64,000 bases of DNA, from the NCBI RefSeq assembly GCF_001042485.2, contig NZ_LBMN02000001.1, positions 1 to 64,000 of the forward strand, in the 5' to 3' direction. Positions 57,133 to 64,000 of this stretch are shown piece by piece. The first letter of the stretch is position 1; each line of letters starts with the position of its first letter. The position numbers and the translations under genes are program-made. The notes beneath the pieces are model-generated. The model was not told where the DNA came from, ran no database searches, and saw nothing but the letters and a program-made list of their open reading frames with translations. The DNA comes from Bacillus paralicheniformis. Its GTDB lineage: Bacteria > Bacillota > Bacilli > Bacillales > Bacillaceae.

Positions 57133-57173
57133 GACTATAATAGGCTGTATCAATTGAGATTGGAGTGTTATGG

Positions 57174-57806
57174 ATGCAGTCGAAAACAGTTTATCTTTAT
57201 GCATTTCCTACAATGTCGGATTGGGAATATGGATATTTAATGGCCGAACTGAACTCGGGAAGATATTTCAAAAAAGATGCAGCACCTTTAAAAGTCATGA
57301 CAATAGGAGTGACTAAAGAAATGGTGACGACGATGGGAGGGCTGCGCATCAAACCGGATATCTCACTTGATGAGTGGACGCTTGAGAGTACGGATCTTTT
57401 AATTTTACCCGGAGGGAATACTTGGGGAGAAGAGATTCATCAGCCGATCTTAAAAAAGGCCGGCGAAGCTTTAGAGCTTGGCGCGATGGTTGCCGCAATT
57501 TGCGGCGCAACTGCGGGACTGGCGAATAACGGATACTTGAATTCAAGAAAGCATACAAGCAATGACCTGGCATATATGAAAATGGTCTGTCCCCATTATA
57601 AAGGAGAACCATTTTATGAGATGGACCCAGCGGTATCTGATGAGAATCTGGTTACTGCATCAGGAACGGCTCCTCTTGAATTCGCGAGGGAAGTGCTGAA
57701 AAAATTAGACGTGTTTGCACCGGATACATTGGATTCATGGTATCAGCTCAATAAGACCGGCCAACCTGAATATTTCTTCACGTTAATGAACTCGATCAAT
57801 AAGTAG
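57174..57806 (+). CDS. DJ-1/PfpI-family glutamine amidotransferase-like protein
   Basis: This 210-residue protein of the class I glutamine amidotransferase-like fold has VYLYAFPTMSDWEYGYLMAELN (the Glu of the nucleophile elbow), LLILPGGNTWGE and AAICGATAGLANNG, with the reactive Cys at the elbow. Family members act as glyoxalases, deglycases, proteases or stress proteins; the activity cannot be read from sequence. ATG 57174 follows GGAGTG. It stands alone, in the place where B. subtilis carries yvbK. Confidence 0.85.
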   Translation: MQSKTVYLYAFPTMSDWEYGYLMAELNSGRYFKKDAAPLKVMTIGVTKEMVTTMGGLRIKPDISLDEWTLESTDLLILPGGNTWGEEIHQPILKKAGEALELGAMVAAICGATAGLANNGYLNSRKHTSNDLAYMKMVCPHYKGEPFYEMDPAVSDENLVTASGTAPLEFAREVLKKLDVFAPDTLDSWYQLNKTGQPEYFFTLMNSINK

Positions 57807-57925
57807 CTCAAAGACCATGAGGAGAACGATGCTTTAGACGCTGGAGGAGCATTTTTTTCGGTAGATAAGCAAATTTCATGAGGGAAAAGGGTTTTTTATT
57901 TTATTTAACACTCTGCTTGGTATGG

Positions 57926-57931
57926 TATAAT
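57926..57931 (+). promoter_or_regulatory. extended -10 promoter of the small toxin mRNA
   Basis: TATGG-TATAAT (57921-57931) has an extended -10 (TGG immediately upstream). A weak TTTAAC-like -35 is 16 bp away. The expected start gives a 5' UTR of about 65 nt. Confidence 0.6.
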
Positions 57932-58003
57932 CTACCTCGTATAAAAAGCTTTGCTCACTCAAGGGAAGTCTTGCTCATCCCCTTCTGAAAGGGGGTGATA
58001 AAA

Positions 58004-58084
58004 GTGACAGCATATGAAACAATCTCTTTAATGATTGCTTTTGGCATGCTGATTGCCATGTTGTCAAAGAACAAAGAAAAATAG
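58004..58084 (+). CDS. 26-codon holin-like type I toxin
   Basis: GTG 58004 to TAG 58084 encodes TAYETISLMIAFGMLIAML, then SKNKEK: a short amphipathic N-terminus, one membrane helix and a lysine-rich tail. This is the pattern of the holin-like toxin family (TxpA/BsrG/BsrE/BsrH relatives, usually opening ..TYETL.LMI.FG). The SD GAAAGGGGGTGATAAAA is exceptionally strong, again typical. It is shorter than many members. The antitoxin should be a cis-antisense RNA over the 3' region; no clear minus-strand promoter could be fixed. Confidence 0.75.
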   Translation: MTAYETISLMIAFGMLIAMLSKNKEK

Positions 58085-58126
58085 ACCGCCCCTTGAGCCT
58101 GGAAAGTGATAGGGAGTGGTCTATTT
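58082..58126. terminator. hairpin at the toxin stop codon
   Basis: TAGACC-GC-CCCT and AGGG-AGT-GGTCTA arms (58082-58093 and 58111-58123), followed by TTTTA. It may end the toxin mRNA or structure the RNA-RNA overlap. A further strong hairpin CCGAAGTG/CACTTCGG lies at 58179-58197. Confidence 0.55.
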
Positions 58127-58388
58127 TAGATCAATCTGAGCAAGCCCCTTCGAAGGGCCGGCTTTTTGTACAAGCCGAAGTGTTGGAGCACTTCGGTCTT
58201 CTTAATATATACAACATGCTTTCTGAGATTACATCTATATCATAAGGAATTTTCATTAATTTGTAAATGGTGATAGCAAATTGTTGTTTTTATGAATCGG
58301 AAAGGTATTTTCTGCCCCATTTTGTCTAGCACTGTTTATAACCTTGGGCTCCAACAACCCTTCAGCCTAAGAAAAAGCCCACCCGTTA

Positions 58389-58778
58389 TCACAGACTTTT
58401 CACAGGTTTCAGAAGCCAGGCGGGAAGAAAACCGCTAATGCCAATGATCAAAAAACCAATGATCGACAGCAGTGCAATCGCAATGGAAGAGAGCGTTTGC
58501 TGAAGGCTGTAAGCCGCGCAGGAAAGCAGCACACCCAATCCTAAGGTGATGAGGAAGACCTTTTGATTCGTGAAAAACAACGTTTCAGATCTTTTGAATT
58601 TGATATAAATTAAAGGAAGACCCGTATAGCCTCCTATGATAAGTGTGAACAGCATCGCTAAAATAAACTGAGGTATAGCTGAAACATTGACTCCGAACAT
58701 TTCTCCAAATGAAGCCGACCAGCTGCTTAACATCACAAATCCTAAAAGATAGAGAATGGATAAAGCCAAATTTTTCAT
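58389..58778 (-). CDS. small four-helix membrane protein, unknown
   Basis: This 129-residue protein has four hydrophobic segments (about 4-20, 33-58, 73-92, 100-122) and a basic loop IKFKRSETLFFTNQK between helices 2 and 3. No family motif was recognised. The ATG has GGAGG upstream on the minus strand. It is a single-gene unit with no obvious operon partner. Confidence 0.72.
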   Translation of the reverse strand: MKNLALSILYLLGFVMLSSWSASFGEMFGVNVSAIPQFILAMLFTLIIGGYTGLPLIYIKFKRSETLFFTNQKVFLITLGLGVLLSCAAYSLQQTLSSIAIALLSIIGFLIIGISGFLPAWLLKPVKSL

Positions 58779-58932
58779 TTAAATCCCTCCACTTGAAAAT
58801 ATACACTATAAGTATTCAGAAGTAAAAGCGGAATAATTATCTTAGTGTTTGAACTAAAAAACTATTGTTTTATTAAGAAAAAATAGTTGAATGGAGTTTC
58901 ATGGTATTAAAAGAATTTTTGGGAGAATATGC

Positions 58933-58938
58933 TATAAT
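58933..58938 (+). promoter_or_regulatory. extended -10 promoter of the 57-residue membrane protein
   Basis: TGC-TATAAT (58930-58938) with no clear -35; the gene start lies 29 bp beyond. Confidence 0.5.
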
Positions 58939-58967
58939 TAACTTATACATTTAAGGAGCTGTTTAAT

Positions 58968-59141
58968 TTGAAACATTATAAAGGGGATGGCGCGGTATTT
59001 CTTGTAATCGGTTTTTGTTTAGGGCTTTTCCTTGGAGTCGTTTTTAATATTTTATCGTATGGTCTTTCTATAGGAATAATGCTTGGATCGTTAATAGATC
59101 TTTCTTTTTATATTCGATACAAAAAGATAAACAATAAATAG
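58968..59141 (+). CDS. 57-residue membrane protein
   Basis: TTG 58968, behind AAGGAGCTG, opens a 57-codon frame to TAG 59139-59141. The product has two hydrophobic stretches (VFLVIGFCLGLFLGVVFNIL and SIGIMLGSLIDLSFYI) and a basic tail (RYKKINNK). An extended -10 promoter precedes it. It is similar in general plan to the 50-residue protein at 4972, but the sequence is different. Function unknown. Confidence 0.6.
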   Translation: MKHYKGDGAVFLVIGFCLGLFLGVVFNILSYGLSIGIMLGSLIDLSFYIRYKKINNK

Positions 59142-59343
59142 AGTGATCTTTTAATTAAACATCTATGCCACGTACAGGATTCTAACTATTTGGCTGTCAA
59201 GATGAGAGTACTGTTAAATGTTCTATTTGGTTATTTTTTTGACAAAGCATAAAAAATAAATCATACATACTACATTCAATGGACTTAAATGTGTTGGACA
59301 TTATGTATCACTTTATGATTTTTTTACTTATCTTCAAAATAAA

Positions 59344-59383
59344 AATAACACCCTTGCGTCTTTTAAGCGAGGGTGTTATTTAA
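59344..59383. terminator. bidirectional terminator
   Basis: AATAACACCCT and AGGGTGTTATT arms are flanked by A- and T-rich runs. It lies between the 57-residue gene and the decayed chemoreceptor gene. The stretch 59142-59343 shows no gene. Confidence 0.82.
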
Positions 59384-59388
59384 TTGCT

Positions 59389-59977
59389 CTACATTTTAAA
59401 CTGAGAAATCTTTTCTTGAAGGTCCTACGCTATAACCGCCAGGTCTTCTGATGCTTTGGCGATTTCTGCCGTAATCGATGACTGCTCCTCTGTTAAAGCG
59501 GATGAATTGTTTAGGTTTTCGTTTGTGTTCACTGAATAATCGTGCACTTGTTTGACGATATCGCGCATTTGTTTTGTATGTTCTTCAACAGCTTGGATAT
59601 CATCTTTGATAAGCTGAATATTTGCTGTCACATCATGGATAGATTGATGGATGCTTGTAAAGGACTGCCCCGTTTGTTTGACTTTTTCGATGCCTGTATG
59701 TGCAGCTTGCTGGCTGTCTTTCATCGATTCGACTGAATGGGTTATCCCGTCTTGTATTGAGTGGATGGTAGCTGAAATATCAGTCGAAGCATTTTTTGTT
59801 TCCTCGGCAAGCTTGCGGACTTCCTCAGCCACGACGGCGAACCCTTTTCCTGATTCACCAGCTCTCGCCGCTTCAATAGCAGCGTTTAATGTTCTCTCTC
59901 AGAACGGCTGCAAGCAGCGGGATCAAGATCATGATTTTCAAAAGAGTTGGCAAGTTTTCAAAAGCGAATGCTTTCAA
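59389..59977 (-). pseudogene. decayed methyl-accepting chemotaxis protein gene
   Basis: Reading the minus strand, an SD (AAGGAGG) and TTG 59977 open an MCP-like N-terminus, KAFAFENLPTLLKIMILIPLLAAVL. About 25 codons later this joins directly to the receptor's signalling tip, in another frame: [30 protein letters not shown]. The joint at about 59900-59905 implies loss of the sensor, HAMP and first half of the coiled coil. Near the C-terminus an in-frame TAG interrupts IA-*-DLQEKISQFKM (59428-59430). The deletion/frameshift plus nonsense codon make it non-functional. By map position it could be a yvaQ remnant; that is a guess. Confidence 0.85.
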
Positions 59978-60107
59978 AATAGAACCTCCTTAAACCTCTG
60001 ATTAAGCTTTATCGGCTTTTCGCCGATTCCACTGGATAATCCCACCTGTACAACAGCTTAAAAACGGTCTTCAGCATCATCCAAAGCAGATTTATAGGAA
60101 TTTCATA

Positions 60108-60135
60108 TTGACTTTGGGTTGTTTCATTATATAAT
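60108..60135 (+). promoter_or_regulatory. promoter of the siderophore-binding protein gene
   Basis: TTGACT (60108-60113), 16-bp spacer, TATAAT (60130-60135). Confidence 0.75.
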
Positions 60136-60141
60136 CTAATT

Positions 60142-60160
60142 GATAATGAAAATCATTTGA
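60142..60160. promoter_or_regulatory. Fur box
   Basis: GATAATGAAAATCATTTGA matches the Fur consensus GATAATGATAATCATTATC at 15 of 19 positions and lies right behind the -10, so iron-loaded Fur would block this promoter. Confidence 0.85.
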
Positions 60161-60181
60161 GAAAAGGGGATACAGCATATC

Positions 60182-61129
60182 ATGAAACGTTTTAAATGGT
60201 TTGCGCTGTTCGCTGCGCTTTTCCTTATATTAGCCGCCTGTGGAAATCAAGAGAAAGAACAAGCTGCGGAGAAGAACGACAGCAAAGATTCCTATACTGT
60301 AAAGCACGCAATGGGAACAGCGACAATTGACGGCACTCCGAAAAAAGTCGTTGTGCTGACGAATGAAGCGACAGAAGCAGTGCTCGCCCTGGGTGTTAAA
60401 CCTATCGGCGCCGTTCAATCCTGGCTGGGAGATCCATGGTATGATCATATTAAAGATAAAATGAAAGGCGTAGAGAACGTCGGAACGGAAGCTGCGCCGA
60501 ATATTGAAAAAATCGCGAGCCTGAAGCCTGACCTAATCATCGGCAATAAAGTTCGCCAAGAAGAAGTATACGACAAGCTGAAAGCAATCGCGCCGACCGT
60601 ATTTGCCGAGACATTGTCAGGGGAATGGAAAGACAACTTTAAGCTGACAGCCGAGGCGCTCAATAAAAAAGCAGAAGGCGAAAAAGTCATCGCTGACTTT
60701 GACAAGCGTGTTGAAGACATTCATGAAAAGCTCGGCGATAAAGTGAAGCAAAAAGTCTCTCTCGTCCGCTTTACAGATGCCGATACCCGCATCTATCACA
60801 AGGGATCGTTTGCCGGAACGGTTTTGGATCAGCTCGGTTTTGCAAGGCCTAAAGGCCAGGAAGCCAACGATCTCGGACAAATGGAAGTGACAAAGGAGCA
60901 AATTCCTGATATGGATGGAGACGTGCTTTTTTATTACACGTATGAGACAGGCGATGACAAAGCAAGCGCCATTGAGAAAGACTATATCAACGATCCGCTC
61001 TTTAAAAATTTAAGCGTCTCCAAAAAAGGAAACGTCCATAAAGTGAGCGATGCCGTCTGGAATACAGCCGGGGGCGTCCTTGCAGCGAATCTGATGCTTG
61101 ATGATATCGAAAAATACTTTTTAAAATAA
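60182..61129 (+). CDS. iron-siderophore ABC transporter binding lipoprotein
   Basis: This 315-residue lipoprotein has a signal with lipobox LILAACGNQ (Cys about residue 20) and a class III substrate-binding fold: KKVVVLTNEATEAVLALGVKPIGA, SLKPDLIIGNKVRQEEVYDKL. The family end is NTAGGVLAANLMLDDIEKYF. It resembles YfiY, the hydroxamate siderophore (schizokinen-type) receptor of B. subtilis. No permease or ATPase gene adjoins, so it must share a transporter encoded elsewhere. A Fur box controls it. Confidence 0.9.
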   Translation: MKRFKWFALFAALFLILAACGNQEKEQAAEKNDSKDSYTVKHAMGTATIDGTPKKVVVLTNEATEAVLALGVKPIGAVQSWLGDPWYDHIKDKMKGVENVGTEAAPNIEKIASLKPDLIIGNKVRQEEVYDKLKAIAPTVFAETLSGEWKDNFKLTAEALNKKAEGEKVIADFDKRVEDIHEKLGDKVKQKVSLVRFTDADTRIYHKGSFAGTVLDQLGFARPKGQEANDLGQMEVTKEQIPDMDGDVLFYYTYETGDDKASAIEKDYINDPLFKNLSVSKKGNVHKVSDAVWNTAGGVLAANLMLDDIEKYFLK

Positions 61130-61136
61130 TGAAAAA

Positions 61137-61174
61137 AAAGTCAAACGGATCAGCGCATTCGTTTGGCTTTTTTT
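61137..61174 (+). terminator. terminator of the siderophore-binding gene
   Basis: AAGTCAAACG and CGTTTGGCTT arms (one G-U pair), followed by TTTTT. Confidence 0.78.
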
Positions 61175-61259
61175 GATGCTGCCTTAAGATTAACTCCCTT
61201 CTTACGATAAATATAGTATAAAATGACTAACGAGGTTTAAGTTTGATAGGAGGAAAGTC

Positions 61260-63038
61260 ATGGATTTTTGCAAGGAATGTGGAAGGGAACGAACAAAAAA
61301 TGCGCTGTATTGCAAGCATTGCGGCGCGCGGGCGGACGAGGAACGAGCTTCCGATCAGGCGGCGGGGTATCAGCGTGCGATGACACGAAAAAGAATCATC
61401 ATCATGGCAGCAATCGCGGCCTGCTTGATTTTATTGTTTGCCGGCTATAAAACCGGTGAAGCACTCACTTCAAAGGAAAAACTGATTTCCGATTTTGAAG
61501 CTGCCCTCGATCAGAAAGATGCCAAGAAAGCAGCAAAACTGCTTCAATCATCAGACGTGGATCTGGCTGTCACGGAGAAAAACGTCAAGCCGCTCCTCGA
61601 TTATTTGAAAGAACATCCGGATGAAGAAAAAGAGCTGATCTCATCCTTAAAGAGCGGTGCCGGCCATCCATTGATGACGATCGAAAAAAAGGGCAGACGT
61701 TTTTGGATCTATGACAACTATGTCTTGAACACGGCGCCTGTCTATTTAACGGTTAAGACAAACTATAAAGATACCGGCCTGTTTGTTAACGGTGAGAAGG
61801 TCATCACAACAGAAAAAGAAAACTTCGAGAAAAAAATCGGCCCGTTTGTTCCCGGTATTTACGAGGTGAAGGCAAAGCTGAAAAGCGGAATCGCCGACCT
61901 TGAAAAAGCGGAAAAGGTCACTGCCCTCCAAGGTGATGTGAAGGTTAATGCGGATCTTGACGGGCACATGGCAAAGCTCGTCTTTGGAGAAGGCTATGAA
62001 AACTTGAAAGGAACGCTCTGGATCAATGATCAGGAGATGAAGATCAACCCGTTCAAAGGAACTGAATTCGGACCCGTGCTGGCTGACGGTTCAATGACTG
62101 CTGCGGTTGAGGCGCAATTTCCGTGGGGGAAGCTGAAAAGCGAAAAAACGCCGATTGAAAGCGGGGAAATCGAAGTCAATCTTGCTTCAGACAAGGAATT
62201 TATGGATGAGATGATGACCACGGTCGTCAGTCATACAAAAGCAGCAGCAAAGGCCTTTGCAAGCGGCGATGTCAGCGGCATGACACTGGCCGCGACGTCT
62301 TATCAAACTAGCCTGAAAGAGGTCACGGACGGGCTGAAAAGCAGCAGCACCTACTATAAAGGCACCTACTTATCTACCGTATTTGATCTTGATTCGTTTC
62401 GGCTGTACAAAGAAGACGGGCAATGGAAAACAGAGGTCAAGGTGATTGAAAAGCATAAATCGGCTTATTATGACGACTACAGTGCCCCTGAACTGGAAGA
62501 AAACGATAACGGCTATACGTACACACTGGTCTATTCAGAAAGCAAGAAAAAGTGGTTCGTCGAAAAAAGCGATCCTGAAGCCGTTATCAATATCGAACAT
62601 CAAAAAGAAATCAAAAATGACAATCCGAAGGAATACACATCGGCATGGGCTTCGGCAAAAGGAGCTGTGAACAATGCATCAGCAGATGAAGAGCTCACTG
62701 ATCAAAAGGTTGCTTCCGCCATTGAAACGTATTTATACGGTCTTCAAGGCGCCATCAACACAAACAATTTCGGCCTTGTCCGCGATAGCTTGAAAGAAGG
62801 AAGTCCGCTGTACAACGATCAAAAGAAACTTGTCACTAAACTGCACAGCAGCGGGACGCAGGAAGAAGTTGCAGATTTCAGCGTAAACAGCTGGAAGCAA
62901 AACGGGCGGGAGGCAACGATTAAGACAACGGAGAAAATCAATATCATTAAAGGCGGAAAAGAACAGTTAAAAACGTACCATTGGACATATCATGCCTCCA
63001 TCGAGAACGGACAATTGCTCTTGACGTCAATAGAATAA
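61260..63038 (+). CDS. yvbJ: YvbJ, zinc-ribbon TcaA-like membrane protein
   Basis: This 592-residue protein has an N-terminal zinc ribbon (CKECGRERTKNALYCKHCG, residues 4-22), a basic linker, one membrane helix (about 45-63, IIIMAAIAACLILLFAGY) and a long extracytoplasmic part. That part contains TcaA-type repeats (about 65-310) and a C-terminal NTF2-like region (about 480-592). The layout matches TcaA of staphylococci (wall-antibiotic response, teichoic-acid related) and B. subtilis YvbJ. ATG 61260 follows AGGAGG. Substrate or signal unknown. Confidence 0.88.
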   Translation: MDFCKECGRERTKNALYCKHCGARADEERASDQAAGYQRAMTRKRIIIMAAIAACLILLFAGYKTGEALTSKEKLISDFEAALDQKDAKKAAKLLQSSDVDLAVTEKNVKPLLDYLKEHPDEEKELISSLKSGAGHPLMTIEKKGRRFWIYDNYVLNTAPVYLTVKTNYKDTGLFVNGEKVITTEKENFEKKIGPFVPGIYEVKAKLKSGIADLEKAEKVTALQGDVKVNADLDGHMAKLVFGEGYENLKGTLWINDQEMKINPFKGTEFGPVLADGSMTAAVEAQFPWGKLKSEKTPIESGEIEVNLASDKEFMDEMMTTVVSHTKAAAKAFASGDVSGMTLAATSYQTSLKEVTDGLKSSSTYYKGTYLSTVFDLDSFRLYKEDGQWKTEVKVIEKHKSAYYDDYSAPELEENDNGYTYTLVYSESKKKWFVEKSDPEAVINIEHQKEIKNDNPKEYTSAWASAKGAVNNASADEELTDQKVASAIETYLYGLQGAINTNNFGLVRDSLKEGSPLYNDQKKLVTKLHSSGTQEEVADFSVNSWKQNGREATIKTTEKINIIKGGKEQLKTYHWTYHASIENGQLLLTSIE

Positions 63039-63075
63039 AAAAAAGCCTTTTTCCTTTGAGGAAAAAAGGCTTTTT
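63039..63075. terminator. bidirectional terminator between convergent zinc-ribbon genes
   Basis: AAAAAGCCTTTTTCC (63039-63053) and GGAAAAAAGGCTTTTT (63060-63075) arms with loop TTTGA; works on both strands. Confidence 0.88.
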
Positions 63076-63081
63076 ACTTCA

Positions 63082-63861
63082 CTAAAACAGCCGCCCTAAT
63101 ATAGAGCCTCCGATCCTTCCGAAATATTCAAGAAACAAATCTCCCATGATCCGCACAGACATAAATGTCAGCAAATAGACGATCAGCGTCGCGTAAATCG
63201 TATCAACAGCGCCTGCCGCTTTTTCGTGGTAGCTCAAGATGACAGCCGGCGGAATTAAAAAGGCGATACCGCAAAGGGCAAAGAAAAGAATGTATACAAA
63301 CAAACCCGTTTGCATGAATGATAAGAGCAATGCGGCGAGCAGAAGTGCGACGAAAGGAACAAGCACCGTTCCAAACCGTCCGAGCACTTCCTTAAATGTC
63401 GCTTGCACACCTCGAATGCGCACACCTGCGTATGTAAAAACAAATAATAAGAAAATATAAATAGCAAAGGTAAAAGCGGGCTTGACGACGATATCAAAAA
63501 ATGTCGGCATTGCGTAGGATCGGCCGAATAATCCGGAATAGTCCCCCAGAGAGTCAAAAAAGCCTTTGAGGCCGAAGTAAAACATCAGCGGCACTGTAAG
63601 CGCAAAGATCACCATTGTGATGATGCTGTTGAGGATGTGCTGTTCCCCCGCGTTTTTCATTTCGGTATACGGTCGTTTCAATACCTTTAAACAAAAGGAA
63701 AAATACATGGAAGACGCTTGTTTCGCCGCCTCCGTGTACCTCGCTGCCTGCGGCGTTTCAGCGGGAGCCTTGCTGTCAGCACTGCCGCCTGCCAAGCTTG
63801 CCCCGCACTGCTCACAAAATTTTCCGCCATCTGTTTGATGGCCGCACTTTGAACATGTCAT
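63082..63861 (-). CDS. zinc-ribbon polytopic membrane protein
   Basis: This 259-residue protein has an N-terminal zinc ribbon (CSKCGHQTDGGKFCEQCG, residues 3-20), an Ala/Ser/Pro linker and five or six membrane helices (about 82-250). YtgI-like Yip1-type features such as RPYTEMKNAGEQHILNSII precede helix 1. The ATG follows AAAGGAGA. It could be the counterpart of B. subtilis YvbI, next to yvbJ, but I do not assign the symbol. Shared ribbon type and convergence with yvbJ suggest related roles. Confidence 0.8.
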   Translation of the reverse strand: MTCSKCGHQTDGGKFCEQCGASLAGGSADSKAPAETPQAARYTEAAKQASSMYFSFCLKVLKRPYTEMKNAGEQHILNSIITMVIFALTVPLMFYFGLKGFFDSLGDYSGLFGRSYAMPTFFDIVVKPAFTFAIYIFLLFVFTYAGVRIRGVQATFKEVLGRFGTVLVPFVALLLAALLLSFMQTGLFVYILFFALCGIAFLIPPAVILSYHEKAAGAVDTIYATLIVYLLTFMSVRIMGDLFLEYFGRIGGSILGRLF

Positions 63862-64000
63862 AAAAATAAAATCTCCTTTGAAATAGTTATTTTATCCTAT
63901 AAAAAATTATTATAAAGGAAAGTGCCGCAAGATGACATTGTTTTTTGAAAGTTTAAGCGGCCAACGTCGGAGGTAAAAATCGATTACCCATATTTTTTTA
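63862..64000. other. upstream region of the last gene; nothing further seen
   Basis: On the minus strand the stretch holds the SD AAAGGAGA and a TATAAT-like sequence near 63909-63914, a plausible promoter for the gene at 63082-63861. No other ORF or structure is evident before the window ends. Confidence 0.4.

Larger units (their letters stand above)
57958..58144 (+). promoter_or_regulatory. paired 5' and 3' UTR segments around the toxin ORF
   Basis: Two 5' UTR segments are exact complements of 3' UTR segments: CTCAAGGG (57958-57965) with CCCTTGAG (58090-58097), and CTTGCTCA (57970-57977) with TGAGCAAG (58137-58144). In addition ATCCCCTT (57977-57984) can fold on the SD AAAGGGGGTGAT (57988-57999). 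Such closing of the primary transcript is known for Gram-positive type I toxin mRNAs. Confidence 0.6.

Noticed and set aside
58085..58260. Defined minus-strand promoter for an antisense antitoxin RNA
   Set aside because: TATATT- and TAAAAT-like -10 candidates exist on the minus strand, but none has an acceptable -35, so no start was assigned.

Overview
The window reads as chromosomal DNA of a Bacillus of the B. licheniformis / B. subtilis group. The reasons are a colinear run of recognisable Bacillus loci (sacB-levB, slrR, epsA-O, yvfG, sigL, lutP-lutR-lutABC, yvbW, yvbT, cggR-gapA-pgk-tpiA-pgm-eno, yvbJ), strong SD sequences, frequent TTG/GTG starts and compact intrinsic terminators. The species call is an inference from gene content; no database was searched.

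Layout. (1) 1-4845 is the right end of a prophage: the end of an XkdX-like gene, a lysis cassette (BhlA-type holin, LysM amidase, phiLC3-type holin), then cargo: a PemK/MazF-type toxin with a small partner, a membrane protein, and a divergent HTH/wHTH pair. It ends at a 3' tRNA remnant that is the likely attR, with the old tRNA terminator behind it. (2) 4972-8460 holds a small membrane protein, then levB and sacB on the minus strand behind a SacY/LicT-type antiterminator-terminator leader. (3) 8610-10200 is an old-yellow-enzyme gene divergent from an HxlR regulator. (4) 10300-18849 is a PrpR_N/AAA/Fis-type regulator followed by a six-gene acid-sugar catabolic operon (aldolase-like, Fe-alcohol dehydrogenase, DUF1537 kinase, PdxA-like, hydroxyacid dehydrogenase, MFS carrier) with a sigma-A promoter and two cre-like sites. 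(5) 18886-20281 holds a YwrO-like quinone reductase and slrR.

(6) 20518-36432 is the complete 15-gene eps biofilm exopolysaccharide operon, with SinR-type boxes upstream and an EAR-like antitermination RNA between epsB and epsC. (7) 36448-43756 holds yvfG, sigL and the lactate module lutP/lutR/lutABC; lutP and lutA share an identical-arm 13-bp palindrome that is the probable LutR operator. (8) 44093-48335 holds an ABC exporter pair, a secreted protein of unknown function, and the permease gene yvbW behind a T-box leader with a Leu (CUC) specifier. (9) 48475-57037 holds yvbT and the central glycolytic operon under CggR. (10) 57174-63861 is a more variable segment: a DJ-1/PfpI protein, a 26-codon holin-like type I toxin gene, small membrane proteins, a decayed chemoreceptor gene, a Fur-boxed siderophore-binding lipoprotein, and two convergent zinc-ribbon membrane proteins.

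How the parts work together. The sugar-facing parts (levan synthesis and cutting, eps matrix, acid-sugar catabolism, lactate use, triose glycolysis) each carry visible local control: RAT antitermination, SinR boxes with EAR, cre sites, the LutR palindrome and the CggR operator. The most interesting less-described items are the acid-sugar operon with its unusual activator, the holin-like type I toxin with pairing UTRs, the prophage toxin cargo, and the attR-proximal outward promoter. No CRISPR array, rRNA, intact tRNA or transposase was seen.
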